Counted from the stretch's first letter, positions 9,018 to 16,986 are shown. The stretch: 64,000 nt of DNA from Chryseobacterium pennae (GCF_003385515.1 NZ_QNVT01000005.1:62001-126000); one strand, 5' to 3'. Notes: a model not told the origin generated them from the sequence alone. Translations and numbers: made by a program.

Positions 9018-9055
9018 ACATCTCAAAGGCTTATAAGTCTTTGAGATGTTTTTAT
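9018..9055 (+). terminator. Intrinsic terminator abutting the next start codon
   Basis: Perfect 11-bp stem ACATCTCAAAG / CTTTGAGATGT with a 10-nt loop and T run. The T run ends directly in front of the ATG at 9057, so the downstream gene either depends on read-through or its translation start is occluded by the hairpin. Confidence 0.9.
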
Positions 9056-9056
9056 T

Positions 9057-9623
9057 ATGAAACGTATTATTACAGCATTTTTCTTTCTTTTCTTTTCATG
9101 CCTGTGCCTGGCCCAGACTCAGAAAGATACTTTATTTACGATCCCGAAACATCAGATAGGTATTGGGATTAATAAGTTTATTAAATCCATTTTTGCATCC
9201 GATGATAATGCAATGGTGATCAATTACCGGTATTCTCCGAAAGGGAAATGGTCTTATAGAACAGGATTTGATTATAAGAAGGATGATAGTGAAGGAGGGT
9301 TTACACAGTTTGCCATGAAGCTTGGGGTTGACAGAAACCTTAAAAGATACCGTAACTGGAACTTTTATTATGGGGCAGATGCTTTTATGAGATATTCTAA
9401 TTACAAGAATATTAATAAACCCCAGTATGATAACGGAATAGGGGCCTTTATAGGCGTTCAGTACTTCATTTCTCCGCATTTTTCCATTTCTACAGAACCT
9501 ATGTTTTATTATAAATACATTTATATTGTAGACCGCGATACTTTCCAAAAGGATAAGAAGACCGGGTGGAGTGAAACAGGATTCGGAAAAGTAGGCTTTG
9601 TAGAATTAAATTTTCACTTTTAA
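9057..9623 (+). CDS. Small outer-membrane beta-barrel-like protein
   Basis: A 188-aa protein with a signal peptide (hydrophobic stretch ITAFFFLFFSCLCLAQ). The mature part shows alternating aromatic/polar strands such as YRYSPKGKWSYRTGFDY, NWNFYYGADAFMRY, GAFIGVQYFISPHFSISTEP and the terminal VGFVELNFHF, ending in Phe as many outer-membrane barrels do. About eight strands would fit this length. No specific family was recognised. Its ATG sits immediately after the T run of the preceding terminator, with no room for a separate promoter, so expression probably depends on read-through from the lipoprotein gene. Confidence 0.78.
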   Translation: MKRIITAFFFLFFSCLCLAQTQKDTLFTIPKHQIGIGINKFIKSIFASDDNAMVINYRYSPKGKWSYRTGFDYKKDDSEGGFTQFAMKLGVDRNLKRYRNWNFYYGADAFMRYSNYKNINKPQYDNGIGAFIGVQYFISPHFSISTEPMFYYKYIYIVDRDTFQKDKKTGWSETGFGKVGFVELNFHF

Positions 9624-9656
9624 ACAAACTAAAAATAACTCGAAACAGTTGATATA

Positions 9657-9684
9657 AATCTCTCAGAATTGAGAGATTTTTTTT
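9657..9684 (+). terminator. Intrinsic terminator
   Basis: Stem AATCTCTCA / TGAGAGATT with a 4-nt loop followed by T8, 34 bp after the barrel gene. Confidence 0.9.
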
Positions 9685-9839
9685 ATGCTTAACATGGTAA
9701 TTTTAACGGTTTATATGCAATAGAATAGGTATTTATAATCTCTGATAAATATCATGCAGATTCTTTAAAAAAGTAACTGCAATTTTGTGTAATAAAAAAA
9801 TTAATTTATATATTGCGGGACGATAAAAACAAAGATTAT

Positions 9840-10226
9840 ATGGCGAAACATAAAGTCCATTACGAATTTCCAATGCACTGTTTATCAGAGATTTTATACG
9901 AGTATCTGGCTACTGCGGAGGGATTGTCTGAATGGTTTGCGGATGAGGTAACAGAGAAAGGCGATGATTTCTTTTTTAGCTGGGGTGGAGGACCTGCAGA
10001 GAAGGCCACTTTGATCAGATATAAGCCTGAAGGTTTCGTACGTTTCAGATGGGAAGAAGATGAGGGAACTAAAAACTTCTTTGAAATGACTATCACAATA
10101 GATGATATTACAGAAGATCTTGCACTGAATATTACAGATTTTTGTGAAGAAGGTGACGAAGAGGAAAACGCAATGTATTGGGAAAATCTTATTGAGAATC
10201 TCAGAATAAAATTAGGTGCTGCGTAA
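9840..10226 (+). CDS. START-like domain protein (SRPBCC / AHSA1 superfamily)
   Basis: A 128-aa cytosolic protein with the helix-grip pattern of the SRPBCC superfamily: HYEFPMHCLSEILYEYLAT, then GLSEWFADEV, then GFVRFRWEED and a C-terminal helix ENLIENLRIKL. This short START-like protein is conserved in Bacteroidota and is usually near the class IV aminotransferase-like gene, as here. The ATG at 9840 is chosen because upstream sequence is not family-like. A weak promoter is possible (TTG at 9785, TATATTGC at 9809). The superfamily binds hydrophobic ligands or client proteins, but the true role is unknown. Confidence 0.85.
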   Translation: MAKHKVHYEFPMHCLSEILYEYLATAEGLSEWFADEVTEKGDDFFFSWGGGPAEKATLIRYKPEGFVRFRWEEDEGTKNFFEMTITIDDITEDLALNITDFCEEGDEEENAMYWENLIENLRIKLGAA

Positions 10227-10254
10227 TGCAGAGCTTTATTAAATGATAAAACTG

Positions 10255-10284
10255 ATGAACGATTTATCGTTCATTATTTTTTTG
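10255..10284 (+). terminator. Intrinsic terminator
   Basis: Inverted repeat ATGAACGAT / ATCGTTCAT with a minimal loop followed by a T-rich tail, between the START-like gene and the aminotransferase-like gene. Confidence 0.75.
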
Positions 10285-10304
10285 TAAATAAATCACATCA
10301 AAAA

Positions 10305-11120
10305 TTGGAAAATCAATATTTTACATCAGACGCATTAAATGTAAAGAACAGAGCCTTTCTTTGGGGCGACGCAGTGAAGGTTTCTTTCTTTGTAAGAAAC
10401 GGCGGATTGATCATGGATGAAGAATGTTACTTCTTCCTGATGGCTTCCATGAGAAAGATGAGAATGAATATTCCCTTAACCTATACACTGGAGTTTTTCC
10501 AGTTACTATTCCAAAAGGATATCATAGACGGTAAAGGAATAAAAAACGGAATTATCAATTTTCAGGTATTCAGAAATCAGGATGCTGTGACATTGGCAAA
10601 ATCTTCAATTTCTTACTTTTATGAAGTTGAAGAAATGGATGATGTACTGGCTGTTCACCAAAGACCTTTGGACCTGGATCTGATCAAGGAAATTAATGTA
10701 AATAATAATCTCTTAAGTAACATTAGAGTACATTGTCCGGAAAATATCTATGGTGAAATTTATGCTCAGGAAAATGACCTTGATGACGTAATCCTTTTGA
10801 ACCCTAATAAAAGAATTGCCCGTACCACGTCCGGAAACCTTTTATTCATGGAAGGTAATATTATTAAAGTTCCAAAGCAGACAGAAGGTGCTTACATTTC
10901 TCCTTTGATGGAAAATTTTGTTACTTTCTTACATAAAAATAATCTGGCTGATATTCAGGAACACGAAATTATTGCTTTTGAATCTCAGAAAGCAGAAGAG
11001 ATTTTGATGATTTCTGATGAGAAAGGCATATTTTCTGTAGGTAAAATAAGAAATAAGACCTTTGAAATTTCCCGATTCACAGAATTGGTAGAAAGCTGGA
11101 AAAAGAGTTTTAATTCATAA
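10305..11120 (+). CDS. Class IV aminotransferase-like protein, catalytic lysine apparently absent
   Basis: A 271-aa fold-type IV PLP-enzyme relative (BCAT / D-amino-acid transaminase / aminodeoxychorismate lyase family). It begins like the family (NRAFLWGDAVKVSFFVRNG) and has the C-terminal block DDVILLNPNKRIARTTSGNLLFMEGN, matching the dALLLd...v.EgtssNlf motif. Where the family has the Schiff-base lysine, about 20 residues before DDVILL, the sequence reads SNIRVHCPEN: Arg or another residue, but no Lys. The Glu of the EGTSSN motif is also changed (ARTTSGN). The start is a TTG at 10305; no ATG fits. It may be a non-catalytic or altered homologue, a form I recall as common next to START-like genes in flavobacteria. 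Confidence 0.8.
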   Translation: MENQYFTSDALNVKNRAFLWGDAVKVSFFVRNGGLIMDEECYFFLMASMRKMRMNIPLTYTLEFFQLLFQKDIIDGKGIKNGIINFQVFRNQDAVTLAKSSISYFYEVEEMDDVLAVHQRPLDLDLIKEINVNNNLLSNIRVHCPENIYGEIYAQENDLDDVILLNPNKRIARTTSGNLLFMEGNIIKVPKQTEGAYISPLMENFVTFLHKNNLADIQEHEIIAFESQKAEEILMISDEKGIFSVGKIRNKTFEISRFTELVESWKKSFNS

Positions 11121-11128
11121 AAATTGAC

Positions 11129-11172
11129 AAACCCGGTAAACAACAAGTTATAAAGTCCTTTACCGGGTTTTA
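11129..11172. terminator. Bidirectional intrinsic terminator
   Basis: Perfect 12-bp stem AAACCCGGTAAA / TTTACCGGGTTT between two convergent genes, with T-rich flank on the plus strand and A-rich flank giving U on the minus strand. Confidence 0.85.
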
Positions 11173-11203
11173 TTCTGAGTAAATCAGAAATTGTTTTTTT
11201 TAT

Positions 11204-11785
11204 TTAGTTTCCGTTGATAATGTCAACGAATTTCTGTGCAATTTCCTTTTGTCCTTTTTCACTGGTGACATAATTCCTGTCTGTGGAATTATTGATGAAT
11301 CCAAGTTCTACCAATACCGTGGGAGCTTTGGTTTCTCTCAAAATATGAAGATTACGTTCTTCAATTTTACGGACATCAAATTTTTTATAAATTTTTCCCG
11401 CCAGTTTCTTTGAGTCTTCAGCATTCTGAACATATATTTCAGTACCATGCTTTGAGGTTTCTTTCTGAGAAGAGGTATTGACATGGAGTGAAAATACCAT
11501 TTCAGGATTCAGTTTATTGATCTGATCAGTTCTTTCGGAAAGGCTGGGGTAAGTGTCTTCGTTTCTCACTAAAATGACCTCGTATAGCTCTTGCTTTCCG
11601 CTAAGTTTTTGAATTTCTTTCGCAATACTTAGTGTGATGTCTTTTTCATTGAAGCTGCCATACACCGCGCCATAATCATCTCCGCCATGACCGGCATCTA
11701 TGACAATGTATTTCTTGCTGAGAGGAGTGAATGATAAAAAGACAGTCGAAAAGATTGATAAAGCAAGTAATGGAATACCTTTCAT
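11204..11785 (-). CDS. N-acetylmuramoyl-L-alanine amidase (Amidase_3)
   Basis: A 193-aa exported zinc amidase that cleaves the bond between N-acetylmuramic acid and the stem peptide in peptidoglycan. An N-terminal hydrophobic signal is followed by the catalytic domain. Zinc ligands and catalytic residues are visible: His in VIDAGHGGDD, Glu in FNEKDITLS, His in SLHVN, and Glu in VLVELGFINN. The length covers only the catalytic domain, without LysM or SPOR cell-wall-binding modules. It is convergent with the class IV aminotransferase-like gene and shares its bidirectional terminator. A role in cell-wall turnover or daughter-cell separation is inferred from the family. Confidence 0.9.
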   Translation of the reverse strand: MKGIPLLALSIFSTVFLSFTPLSKKYIVIDAGHGGDDYGAVYGSFNEKDITLSIAKEIQKLSGKQELYEVILVRNEDTYPSLSERTDQINKLNPEMVFSLHVNTSSQKETSKHGTEIYVQNAEDSKKLAGKIYKKFDVRKIEERNLHILRETKAPTVLVELGFINNSTDRNYVTSEKGQKEIAQKFVDIINGN

Positions 11786-11888
11786 TTCAGTAATTTTGGT
11801 TTTTCAAAGAACGGGAAAACTTTCTTTAAAATTGGTTAACAAAATCCTAAAATTTGTTAATTATTTTATTGATCTGAAAAGGATATAG

Positions 11889-12440
11889 TTAATTTAATGA
11901 GATATCTTCAGGAGAGTTGGCCCAAAGTAAAAATTCACCCCCAAGATTCTGCATGATTGATTTCCATAATGTCTGGTCATTTGGAAGGGTATAGTCAAGG
12001 TTATAAACATCTACCACAGTCCACATCTTTCTCTGAACTTCACTATCCAGCTGGTTAGGAGCCCATCCGGAATATCCGGAAAAGATTTTTATATTGTGAA
12101 TATCCAGTTCATTGGCTAATACAGCATTGATGATGCGCTCGATATCTTCGGTAAGGTAGTATTCATCGTTGATATCAGTATAGATTTCAGTTACTTTTTC
12201 ATCACTCTTTACAATAAAGAATACCTTGTCATTTTCCACAGGGCCACCATCGTATACCTCGATCTTAAAATCAAAGAAATCTTTGAATTTACTGCTCATC
12301 TGACTATTCTTTTTATTCAGTATCAAACCAAAAGCTCCGCTTTCGTTATGTTCAATAACCAATACTACCGATCTGGAAAAAATATCGCCGGAAATGTCAG
12401 GTGTCGAGATTAATATTTTACCTTTGTATGAGTGATTCAT
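11889..12440 (-). CDS. YqgE/AlgH family protein
   Basis: A 183-aa protein of the YqgE/AlgH family (DUF179). Family motifs are the start GKILISTPDISGDIFSRSVV, the GAFGLILNK motif, YDGGPV, and FSGYSGWAPNQLDSE. The ATG at 12440 gives the normal family length; the frame runs further upstream but only into non-conserved sequence that would overlap pdxH. A TAAATTTG box ends three bases before this ATG, so the mRNA may be leaderless. It is divergent from pdxH with only 24 bp between the starts. The biochemical role of the family is not established. Confidence 0.92.
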   Translation of the reverse strand: MNHSYKGKILISTPDISGDIFSRSVVLVIEHNESGAFGLILNKKNSQMSSKFKDFFDFKIEVYDGGPVENDKVFFIVKSDEKVTEIYTDINDEYYLTEDIERIINAVLANELDIHNIKIFSGYSGWAPNQLDSEVQRKMWTVVDVYNLDYTLPNDQTLWKSIMQNLGGEFLLWANSPEDISLN

Positions 12441-12443
12441 ACT

Positions 12444-12451
12444 CAAATTTA
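12444..12451 (-). promoter_or_regulatory. TAnnTTTG box immediately upstream of the YqgE start
   Basis: TAAATTTG on the minus strand, three bases before the ATG at 12440. If it is the -7 element, transcription would begin at or very near the start codon. Confidence 0.4.
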
Positions 12452-12464
12452 ATAAAAAATATTT

Positions 12465-13106
12465 ATGGAAAACCTGCACGACAAAAGAAAAGTGTATGAC
12501 AAATCCCAACTTATTGAAAGTGAGATAAAACAAAATCCAATTGAGCAGTTTAGAGACTGGTTTTTGGAGGCAACTGAAAGTCCTGAGATCTCAGAAGTCA
12601 ATGCTATGGCGGTTTCTACGGTAGAGGAAGACGGTTGTCCAAGAACAAGAATGGTATTGCTGAAGGCTTATACTCACGAAGGATTTGTTTTCTATACCAA
12701 TTATAACAGTAAAAAAGGGAAAGCAATAGAGCATAATCATAAAGCCTGTCTGCATTTTTTCTGGCCTAATCTGGAGAGACAGATCATCATCAAAGCCAAT
12801 CTTGAGAAAGTGGCAGAAAATCTAAGTGAGGGTTATTTTCATTCAAGGCCCAAAGGAAGCCAGTTGGGTGCTGTGGTTTCTCCTCAAAGTCAGGAAATTC
12901 CGAACAGAGAGTTTTTAGAAGAAAAATTAAAGGATCTGGAAAAAGAATACGAAAACACTGAAGTTCCAAGACCCGCTCATTGGGGGGGGTATCTTGCAAA
13001 GCCTTACGAAATTGAATTCTGGCAGGGAAGACCTAATCGCCTTCACGATAGAATTGTATATCAGCTGGACGGGCTGGACTGGAAGGTTTCTCGATTGGCT
13101 CCATAG
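12465..13106 (+). CDS. pdxH: Pyridoxamine 5'-phosphate oxidase
   Basis: A 213-aa FMN-dependent oxidase that converts pyridoxamine 5'-phosphate or pyridoxine 5'-phosphate into pyridoxal 5'-phosphate, the last step of vitamin B6 synthesis and salvage. Diagnostic stretches are PRTRMVLLKAY and FYTNYNSKKG (FMN and substrate binding), HSRPKGSQLGAVVSPQS in the middle, and the C-terminal signature EFWQGRPNRLHDRIVY, ending RLAP. Length and both ends match the family. It is divergent from yqgE. Its product is the cofactor of the two aminotransferase-type proteins nearby, but no operon links them. Confidence 0.97.
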   Translation: MENLHDKRKVYDKSQLIESEIKQNPIEQFRDWFLEATESPEISEVNAMAVSTVEEDGCPRTRMVLLKAYTHEGFVFYTNYNSKKGKAIEHNHKACLHFFWPNLERQIIIKANLEKVAENLSEGYFHSRPKGSQLGAVVSPQSQEIPNREFLEEKLKDLEKEYENTEVPRPAHWGGYLAKPYEIEFWQGRPNRLHDRIVYQLDGLDWKVSRLAP

Positions 13107-13382
13107 GTAAGTATGAAAAGCGAAAAAGAGTAGGTAGAGGGTTTGTTACACCTATTTTCAGTAAATTATAAAAAGGATTTAAAACCATCCATAGAAGCGG
13201 GCTTTAGTCCGCTTATTTATTATATATATTCTAAAGGCTTTGGCCAAGACTAAATAATCTTAATACCTTCATTCTTCTTTATGGTTCCTTCTATCTTAAT
13301 CACTCAATTTTTGAATATAATTCTCAGTTTAGGAATTCGAAGCCATAATTAATAATCCATCCAATGTCAGTAATATTGAGTA
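13107..13382. other. Intergenic region with repeat-like hairpins
   Basis: No gene is visible. A hairpin GCGGGC-TTTA-GTCCGC lies at about 13197-13212, followed by GGCTTTGGCC at 13236-13245. The stretch GGCTTTGGCCAAGAC (13236-13250) recurs with two changes as GGCTTTGACCAAAAC at 21672-21686, suggesting a short dispersed intergenic element. The remainder is AT-rich spacer. Confidence 0.5.
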
Positions 13383-13413
13383 TAAAAAAGACCGCTTCGG
13401 AGAAGCGGTCTTG
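13383..13413 (-). terminator. Intrinsic terminator of the HU gene
   Basis: Stem AAGACCGCTTC / GAAGCGGTCTT with a short loop; on the minus strand it is followed by a T run. It lies about 20 bp beyond the HU stop. Confidence 0.9.
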
Positions 13414-13433
13414 AATTTTCGTAATCTGAATGA

Positions 13434-13724
13434 TTATTTTTTCTTAGCACCAGAAACTGCATTTGATAAATCAGCTCCAGCCTTGAACTTAGCAACTTTT
13501 TTAGCAGCAATTTTGATTGGTTTTTTAGTTGCAGGGTTGATCCCTTGTCTAGCTGCTCTCTCAGCTACTGAGAAAGTACCGAAACCTACTAAAGAAACTT
13601 TTCCGTCTTTTTTCTTTAAAGTAGAAGTTACGTTACCAATGAAAGATTCTAAAGCAGCCTTTGCTGCAACTTTAGTGATACCTGCATCTTTTGCGATTGC
13701 GTCGATTAATTCAGACTTGTTCAT
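13434..13724 (-). CDS. hup: HU-family DNA-binding protein
   Basis: A 96-aa nucleoid protein that binds and bends DNA as a dimer. It starts MNKSELIDAIAKDAGITKVAAKAAL (helices 1-2), has the core KVSLVGFGTFSVAERAAR and the beta-arm sequence RQGINPATKKPIKI with the intercalating proline, and ends in a Lys/Ala-rich tail (SGAKKK). Codon use is regular and third positions favour strong codons, as in a highly expressed gene. It has an excellent promoter (TTG-N19-TATATTTG) and its own terminator, so it is monocistronic. Confidence 0.96.
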   Translation of the reverse strand: MNKSELIDAIAKDAGITKVAAKAALESFIGNVTSTLKKKDGKVSLVGFGTFSVAERAARQGINPATKKPIKIAAKKVAKFKAGADLSNAVSGAKKK

Positions 13725-13758
13725 AATTTTTAATATTAAAGTTAGTTCGTAATTATAG

Positions 13759-13788
13759 CAAATATAATACTATTTTCTAATTGTGCAA
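13759..13788 (-). promoter_or_regulatory. Promoter of the HU gene
   Basis: On the minus strand TTG (13788-13786), 19-bp spacer, TATATTTG (13766-13759), a full match to the flavobacterial TTG/TAnnTTTG consensus. The ATG is 34 bp downstream. Confidence 0.8.
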
Positions 13789-14111
13789 TTTTTTTATAAA
13801 AACTTACATAATTTTTTTACTTTTCAGTGAAAACAGTTAAAATATGATAATTCGTGTTTTAACGAAAAATCTACGTTACGGGTTACTAAAATCATGCCAA
13901 ATGCTTATGTTTATTGACTTTAGCAAAAAGTTAATATTATTTCCTGTATTTATTAAATCCTAAATTGTGTATAAAGTATTGATGTTTTTAAGAATATAAT
14001 TGACAATAATATAAGTAATGGTCTCTTTTTTTGTGTTTTATAAAATTAAACCCCGTTGTTTATGGGAGTTTTTTAATGGTAGTGTACGTCTGTTTTATTA
14101 ATTTTTATTAA
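13789..14111. other. AT-rich spacer between HU and panD
   Basis: About 320 bp without an open frame that looks coding. Apart from the HU promoter on its left and the panD -7 box on its right, no hairpin or repeat stands out. Confidence 0.5.
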
Positions 14112-14119
14112 TAAATTTG
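14112..14119 (+). promoter_or_regulatory. TAnnTTTG box directly before panD
   Basis: TAAATTTG ends four bases before the panD ATG (14124). If used, it would give a leaderless or nearly leaderless transcript. Confidence 0.45.
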
Positions 14120-14123
14120 CAGC

Positions 14124-14474
14124 ATGTTAATAGAAGTTTTTAAGTCCAAGATCCATAGGGTAAGAGTGACAGCCTCAGACCTTAATTATATAGGAAGTAT
14201 AACGATAGACGAAGATCTTATAGAAGCTGCCGGCCTGGTAGTGGGAGAAAGGGTCTATATCGTTAATGTGAACAACGGTGAGCGTTTTGATACATATGTT
14301 ATCAAAGGGAAAAGAAAATCCGGAGAAGTATGTCTGAATGGGCCTGCTGCAAGAAAAGTACAGAAGGATGATATCATCATCGTTATTGCTTATGCACAGA
14401 TGACTCCTGAAGAAGCAAAAGATTTCCAGCCGAAGATCGTTTTCCCGGATGAAAAAACAAACCTTCTTACATAA
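14124..14474 (+). CDS. panD: Aspartate 1-decarboxylase
   Basis: A 116-aa pyruvoyl enzyme that makes beta-alanine from L-aspartate for pantothenate and coenzyme A synthesis. The proenzyme self-cleaves between Gly and Ser; that site is in NYIGSITID, Gly-Ser around residues 24-25. Further family motifs are [16 protein letters not shown] at the start, [13 protein letters not shown], and [19 protein letters not shown]. Length is normal. The downstream membrane-protein gene follows after 3 bp, so the two form an operon, an arrangement I recall from other Bacteroidota. Confidence 0.96.
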   Translation: MLIEVFKSKIHRVRVTASDLNYIGSITIDEDLIEAAGLVVGERVYIVNVNNGERFDTYVIKGKRKSGEVCLNGPAARKVQKDDIIIVIAYAQMTPEEAKDFQPKIVFPDEKTNLLT

Positions 14475-14477
14475 TTC

Positions 14478-15500
14478 ATGGAGAAAACATCAAAAAATCC
14501 TTTAAAATCAGTACTTACAATAGTAATATCGCTTGCTTTTGCAGGCTTTTTTTTATGGCTTGCTTTAAAAGGTCTTGATTTTAAAGTGATTCAGCAATCA
14601 TTAGCTAAGGCCAATTATCTTTGGGTATTGTTTGCCTCTGTATTTGGTCTTCTGGCTTATTGGTTCAGGGCAATCCGTTGGAATCTGATGCTGGAGCCGA
14701 TGGGGCATAGTATTTCTAATTCCAATTCGCTTTGGTCTATTTCATTTGGATATTTAATGAACCTTACTATTCCCAGAAGTGGAGAACTGGCAAGAGCTAC
14801 CGCACTATATGGAGTAGAAAAAGTTCCTGTGGACAAATCCTTTGGAACGATCATCCTGGAAAGGGTAGTGGATCTTATATGTATGCTTGGTTTTTTAGGG
14901 CTGACATTATTATTTAAATATGACGCAATTCTGTCATTTTATGAAAACTCAGGAGTACATATTAATCCAAATAAGATACTGCTTGTTCTTTCTGTATTAA
15001 TCGGAGGTACAGTTGTGTTTTTTGCCTTTAAAAAGAGACTGGCGAATGTTCCGTTTCTGGGTAAGATCGTTAATTTTATTGACGGTATTTTTCAGGGACT
15101 GATGACCATTTTTAAATTAAAACAAAAAGGAAAGTTTGTTTTATATACTCTGGGAATCTGGATCTCCTATTATTTCGCCGCTTACCTGGTATGTTTTGCA
15201 TTGCCCGAAACTTCAGCGTTTACCTTTGCAGACGGTTTCTTTATTATTGTTGTGGGAACAATGGGAATGATTATTCCTGCCAGTGGTGGGATCGGAGCCT
15301 ATAATCTGGCTATGAAATATGGTTTTATGGCTCTTTTTATCTCAGTAGGGAAGAGTGCAGATCTTGGAGGTGAAATGGGACTTACCTATTCTTTTATTTC
15401 TTTGCCGCTTCAGATTGTGATTATGCTTGTAATGGGACTTATTTCTATTCCTATGCTGGCAAAAGCCAGAAATAAAGCAGCTTCAGAGAAGGAGTTTTAA
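14478..15500 (+). CDS. LPG-synthase-TM-type integral membrane protein (UPF0104)
   Basis: A 340-aa polytopic inner-membrane protein of the lysylphosphatidylglycerol-synthase transmembrane (flippase-like) family. About eight hydrophobic helices are visible, beginning SVLTIVISLAFAGFFLWLAL. The conserved loop WFRAIRWNLMLEP is followed by LMNLTIPRSGELARATALY, and later by GMIIPASGGIGAYNLAM. The cytosolic aminoacyl-transferase domain of true MprF is absent, so it is not a lysyl-PG synthase. A lipid or lipid-linked substrate is inferred from the family. It is translationally close to panD (3-bp gap) and ends at an intrinsic terminator. Confidence 0.88.
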   Translation: MEKTSKNPLKSVLTIVISLAFAGFFLWLALKGLDFKVIQQSLAKANYLWVLFASVFGLLAYWFRAIRWNLMLEPMGHSISNSNSLWSISFGYLMNLTIPRSGELARATALYGVEKVPVDKSFGTIILERVVDLICMLGFLGLTLLFKYDAILSFYENSGVHINPNKILLVLSVLIGGTVVFFAFKKRLANVPFLGKIVNFIDGIFQGLMTIFKLKQKGKFVLYTLGIWISYYFAAYLVCFALPETSAFTFADGFFIIVVGTMGMIIPASGGIGAYNLAMKYGFMALFISVGKSADLGGEMGLTYSFISLPLQIVIMLVMGLISIPMLAKARNKAASEKEF

Positions 15501-15527
15501 AAAATAATTCAATAATTATACGATATA

Positions 15528-15558
15528 AAGGTTCAGTTTTTTAATTGAACCTTTTTTG
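15528..15558 (+). terminator. Intrinsic terminator of the panD operon
   Basis: Stem AAGGTTCA / TGAACCTT around a 10-nt loop, followed by T6. Confidence 0.88.
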
Positions 15559-15620
15559 TTGCCGTTAATTTAAACGGGAAAATTAGACTTAATTGCTTTA
15601 TATCCATTATTTTTAGTAAA

Positions 15621-15628
15621 TAAATTTG
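15621..15628 (+). promoter_or_regulatory. -7 box of the TerD/TerY operon
   Basis: TAAATTTG, 58 bp before the first terD ATG. A TTG at 15593 is 25 bp upstream, slightly outside the usual spacing. Confidence 0.55.
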
Positions 15629-15686
15629 GTCAATTCGTAAATCAAATCTATCTTAATGGAAAAAATAATTCATAATATAAAATACT

Positions 15687-16262
15687 ATGGCAATTAATCT
15701 ACAGAAAGGACAAAAGATCGAGATCGGGCTGACAAAAATGACGATAGGACTTGGTTGGGATCCTAATGAAGGGACAGGCTATGACTTCGATCTTGATGCA
15801 TCCGCAATCATGATTGATTCTGACAGAAAATTAGTAAGCGAGGAATATTTTGTTTTTTATAATAATCTGACTTCGCCGGATGGAGCTCTTACCCACACCG
15901 GAGATGATCCAAGCGGAAAAAACAGTGATGGGGATGATGATGAGGCTATTGTTATTGACCTTGATAAAGTAGATTCAAGAGTAGAAGAGATCCTCTTTGT
16001 TGTTACTATTGAAGATTTTGAAAGAAGAAAACAGAACTTCGGACAGGTAAGAAATTCATACATCAGAGTGGTAGACAACAGCTCCAATCAGGAGATTGCA
16101 AAATATGAGCTGGATGAAGACTTCTCTATTGAAACGGGTGTTGAATTCGGAAGACTGTATAAGAGAAACGGAAGCTGGAAATTCGAAGCTTCAGGAATAG
16201 GATACAGAGCAGATCTTGGATTCTTCCTTGAAAAATATTATAAGGGACAGATCATCAAATAA
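15687..16262 (+). CDS. terD: TerD-family stress protein (first copy)
   Basis: A 191-aa cytosolic calcium-binding protein of the TerD/CABP family from tellurium- and stress-resistance systems. Family motifs are MAINLQKGQKIEIG at the start, IGLGWDP, YDFDLDASAIMID, then LTHTGDDPSGKNSDGDDDE with clustered acidic calcium ligands, and RNSYIRVVD. Length is normal for a single TerD domain. It opens a six-gene plus-strand cluster (two TerD, two VWA, PP2C, kinase) reaching 21544. In such systems TerD is thought to act with TerY, the phosphatase and the kinase as a phosphorylation-linked stress complex. Confidence 0.93.
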   Translation: MAINLQKGQKIEIGLTKMTIGLGWDPNEGTGYDFDLDASAIMIDSDRKLVSEEYFVFYNNLTSPDGALTHTGDDPSGKNSDGDDDEAIVIDLDKVDSRVEEILFVVTIEDFERRKQNFGQVRNSYIRVVDNSSNQEIAKYELDEDFSIETGVEFGRLYKRNGSWKFEASGIGYRADLGFFLEKYYKGQIIK

Positions 16263-16287
16263 ACATTAAATACACAAAACGATAGCT

Positions 16288-16962
16288 ATGGCAATTAATT
16301 TACAGAAAGGTCAAACGATTGATTTAAGAAAAAACGACCGTGGAGAAAGTGTTTATGACCTTTCAAAGGTAACGATCGGTTTAGGATGGGATGTAAGGAA
16401 GCAAGGAGGATTCTTTGGAAAACTTTTTAATAAAGAAGCGGAATATGATCTTGATGCAGTAGCATTTCTTTTAGATGGTAACGGAAAGGTTGCTAATCTG
16501 GGGAGAACGGTTCAGACGAATGACGGAAGACAAATGGGAATGTATCAGGGAGACGTGATTTTCTTTAATTCTATGCAGCATCCAAGCGGAAATGTATGGT
16601 TGACAGGAGATAACAGAACCGGTGCCGGAGATGGGGATGATGAGCAGATCATTGTGAAATTGGACCAGCTGGATCAAAGTTACCAAAAAATTGTATTTCT
16701 GGTTACCATTTATCAGGGAAGAACCAATAACCAGCATTTCGGAATGATTGAAAATGCATTTATCCGTGCTGTGGATGCTACAGGTAAAGAAATTACGAAA
16801 TACAGCCTTTCCGGAGATTCGAGTATGAACGGAATGTGTGCGATGGTTTTTGCTGAAGCATACCGTCATAATGGAGACTGGAAGTTCCGTGCCGTGGGAG
16901 AACCTCACAATACGGATAACTTTATTGATATTCTGAGACAGCAGTATTCGTATTCAAACTAG
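16288..16962 (+). CDS. TerD-family stress protein (second copy)
   Basis: A 224-aa TerD homologue starting 25 bp after the first and with an almost identical beginning (MAINLQKGQTIDL). It carries an insertion near residues 33-48 (RKQGGFFGKLFNKEAEYD) absent in the first copy, so it belongs to the longer TerD subtype. Acidic calcium-binding motifs are present (YDLDAVAFLLDGNG, TGDNRTGAGDGDDEQ), followed by GMIENAFIRAVD. Two distinct TerD types in tandem is typical of Ter clusters. A long hairpin without a T run lies 25 bp beyond its stop. Confidence 0.92.
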   Translation: MAINLQKGQTIDLRKNDRGESVYDLSKVTIGLGWDVRKQGGFFGKLFNKEAEYDLDAVAFLLDGNGKVANLGRTVQTNDGRQMGMYQGDVIFFNSMQHPSGNVWLTGDNRTGAGDGDDEQIIVKLDQLDQSYQKIVFLVTIYQGRTNNQHFGMIENAFIRAVDATGKEITKYSLSGDSSMNGMCAMVFAEAYRHNGDWKFRAVGEPHNTDNFIDILRQQYSYSN

Positions 16963-16986
16963 ATTGTAAATTTCTATTCAACATAA

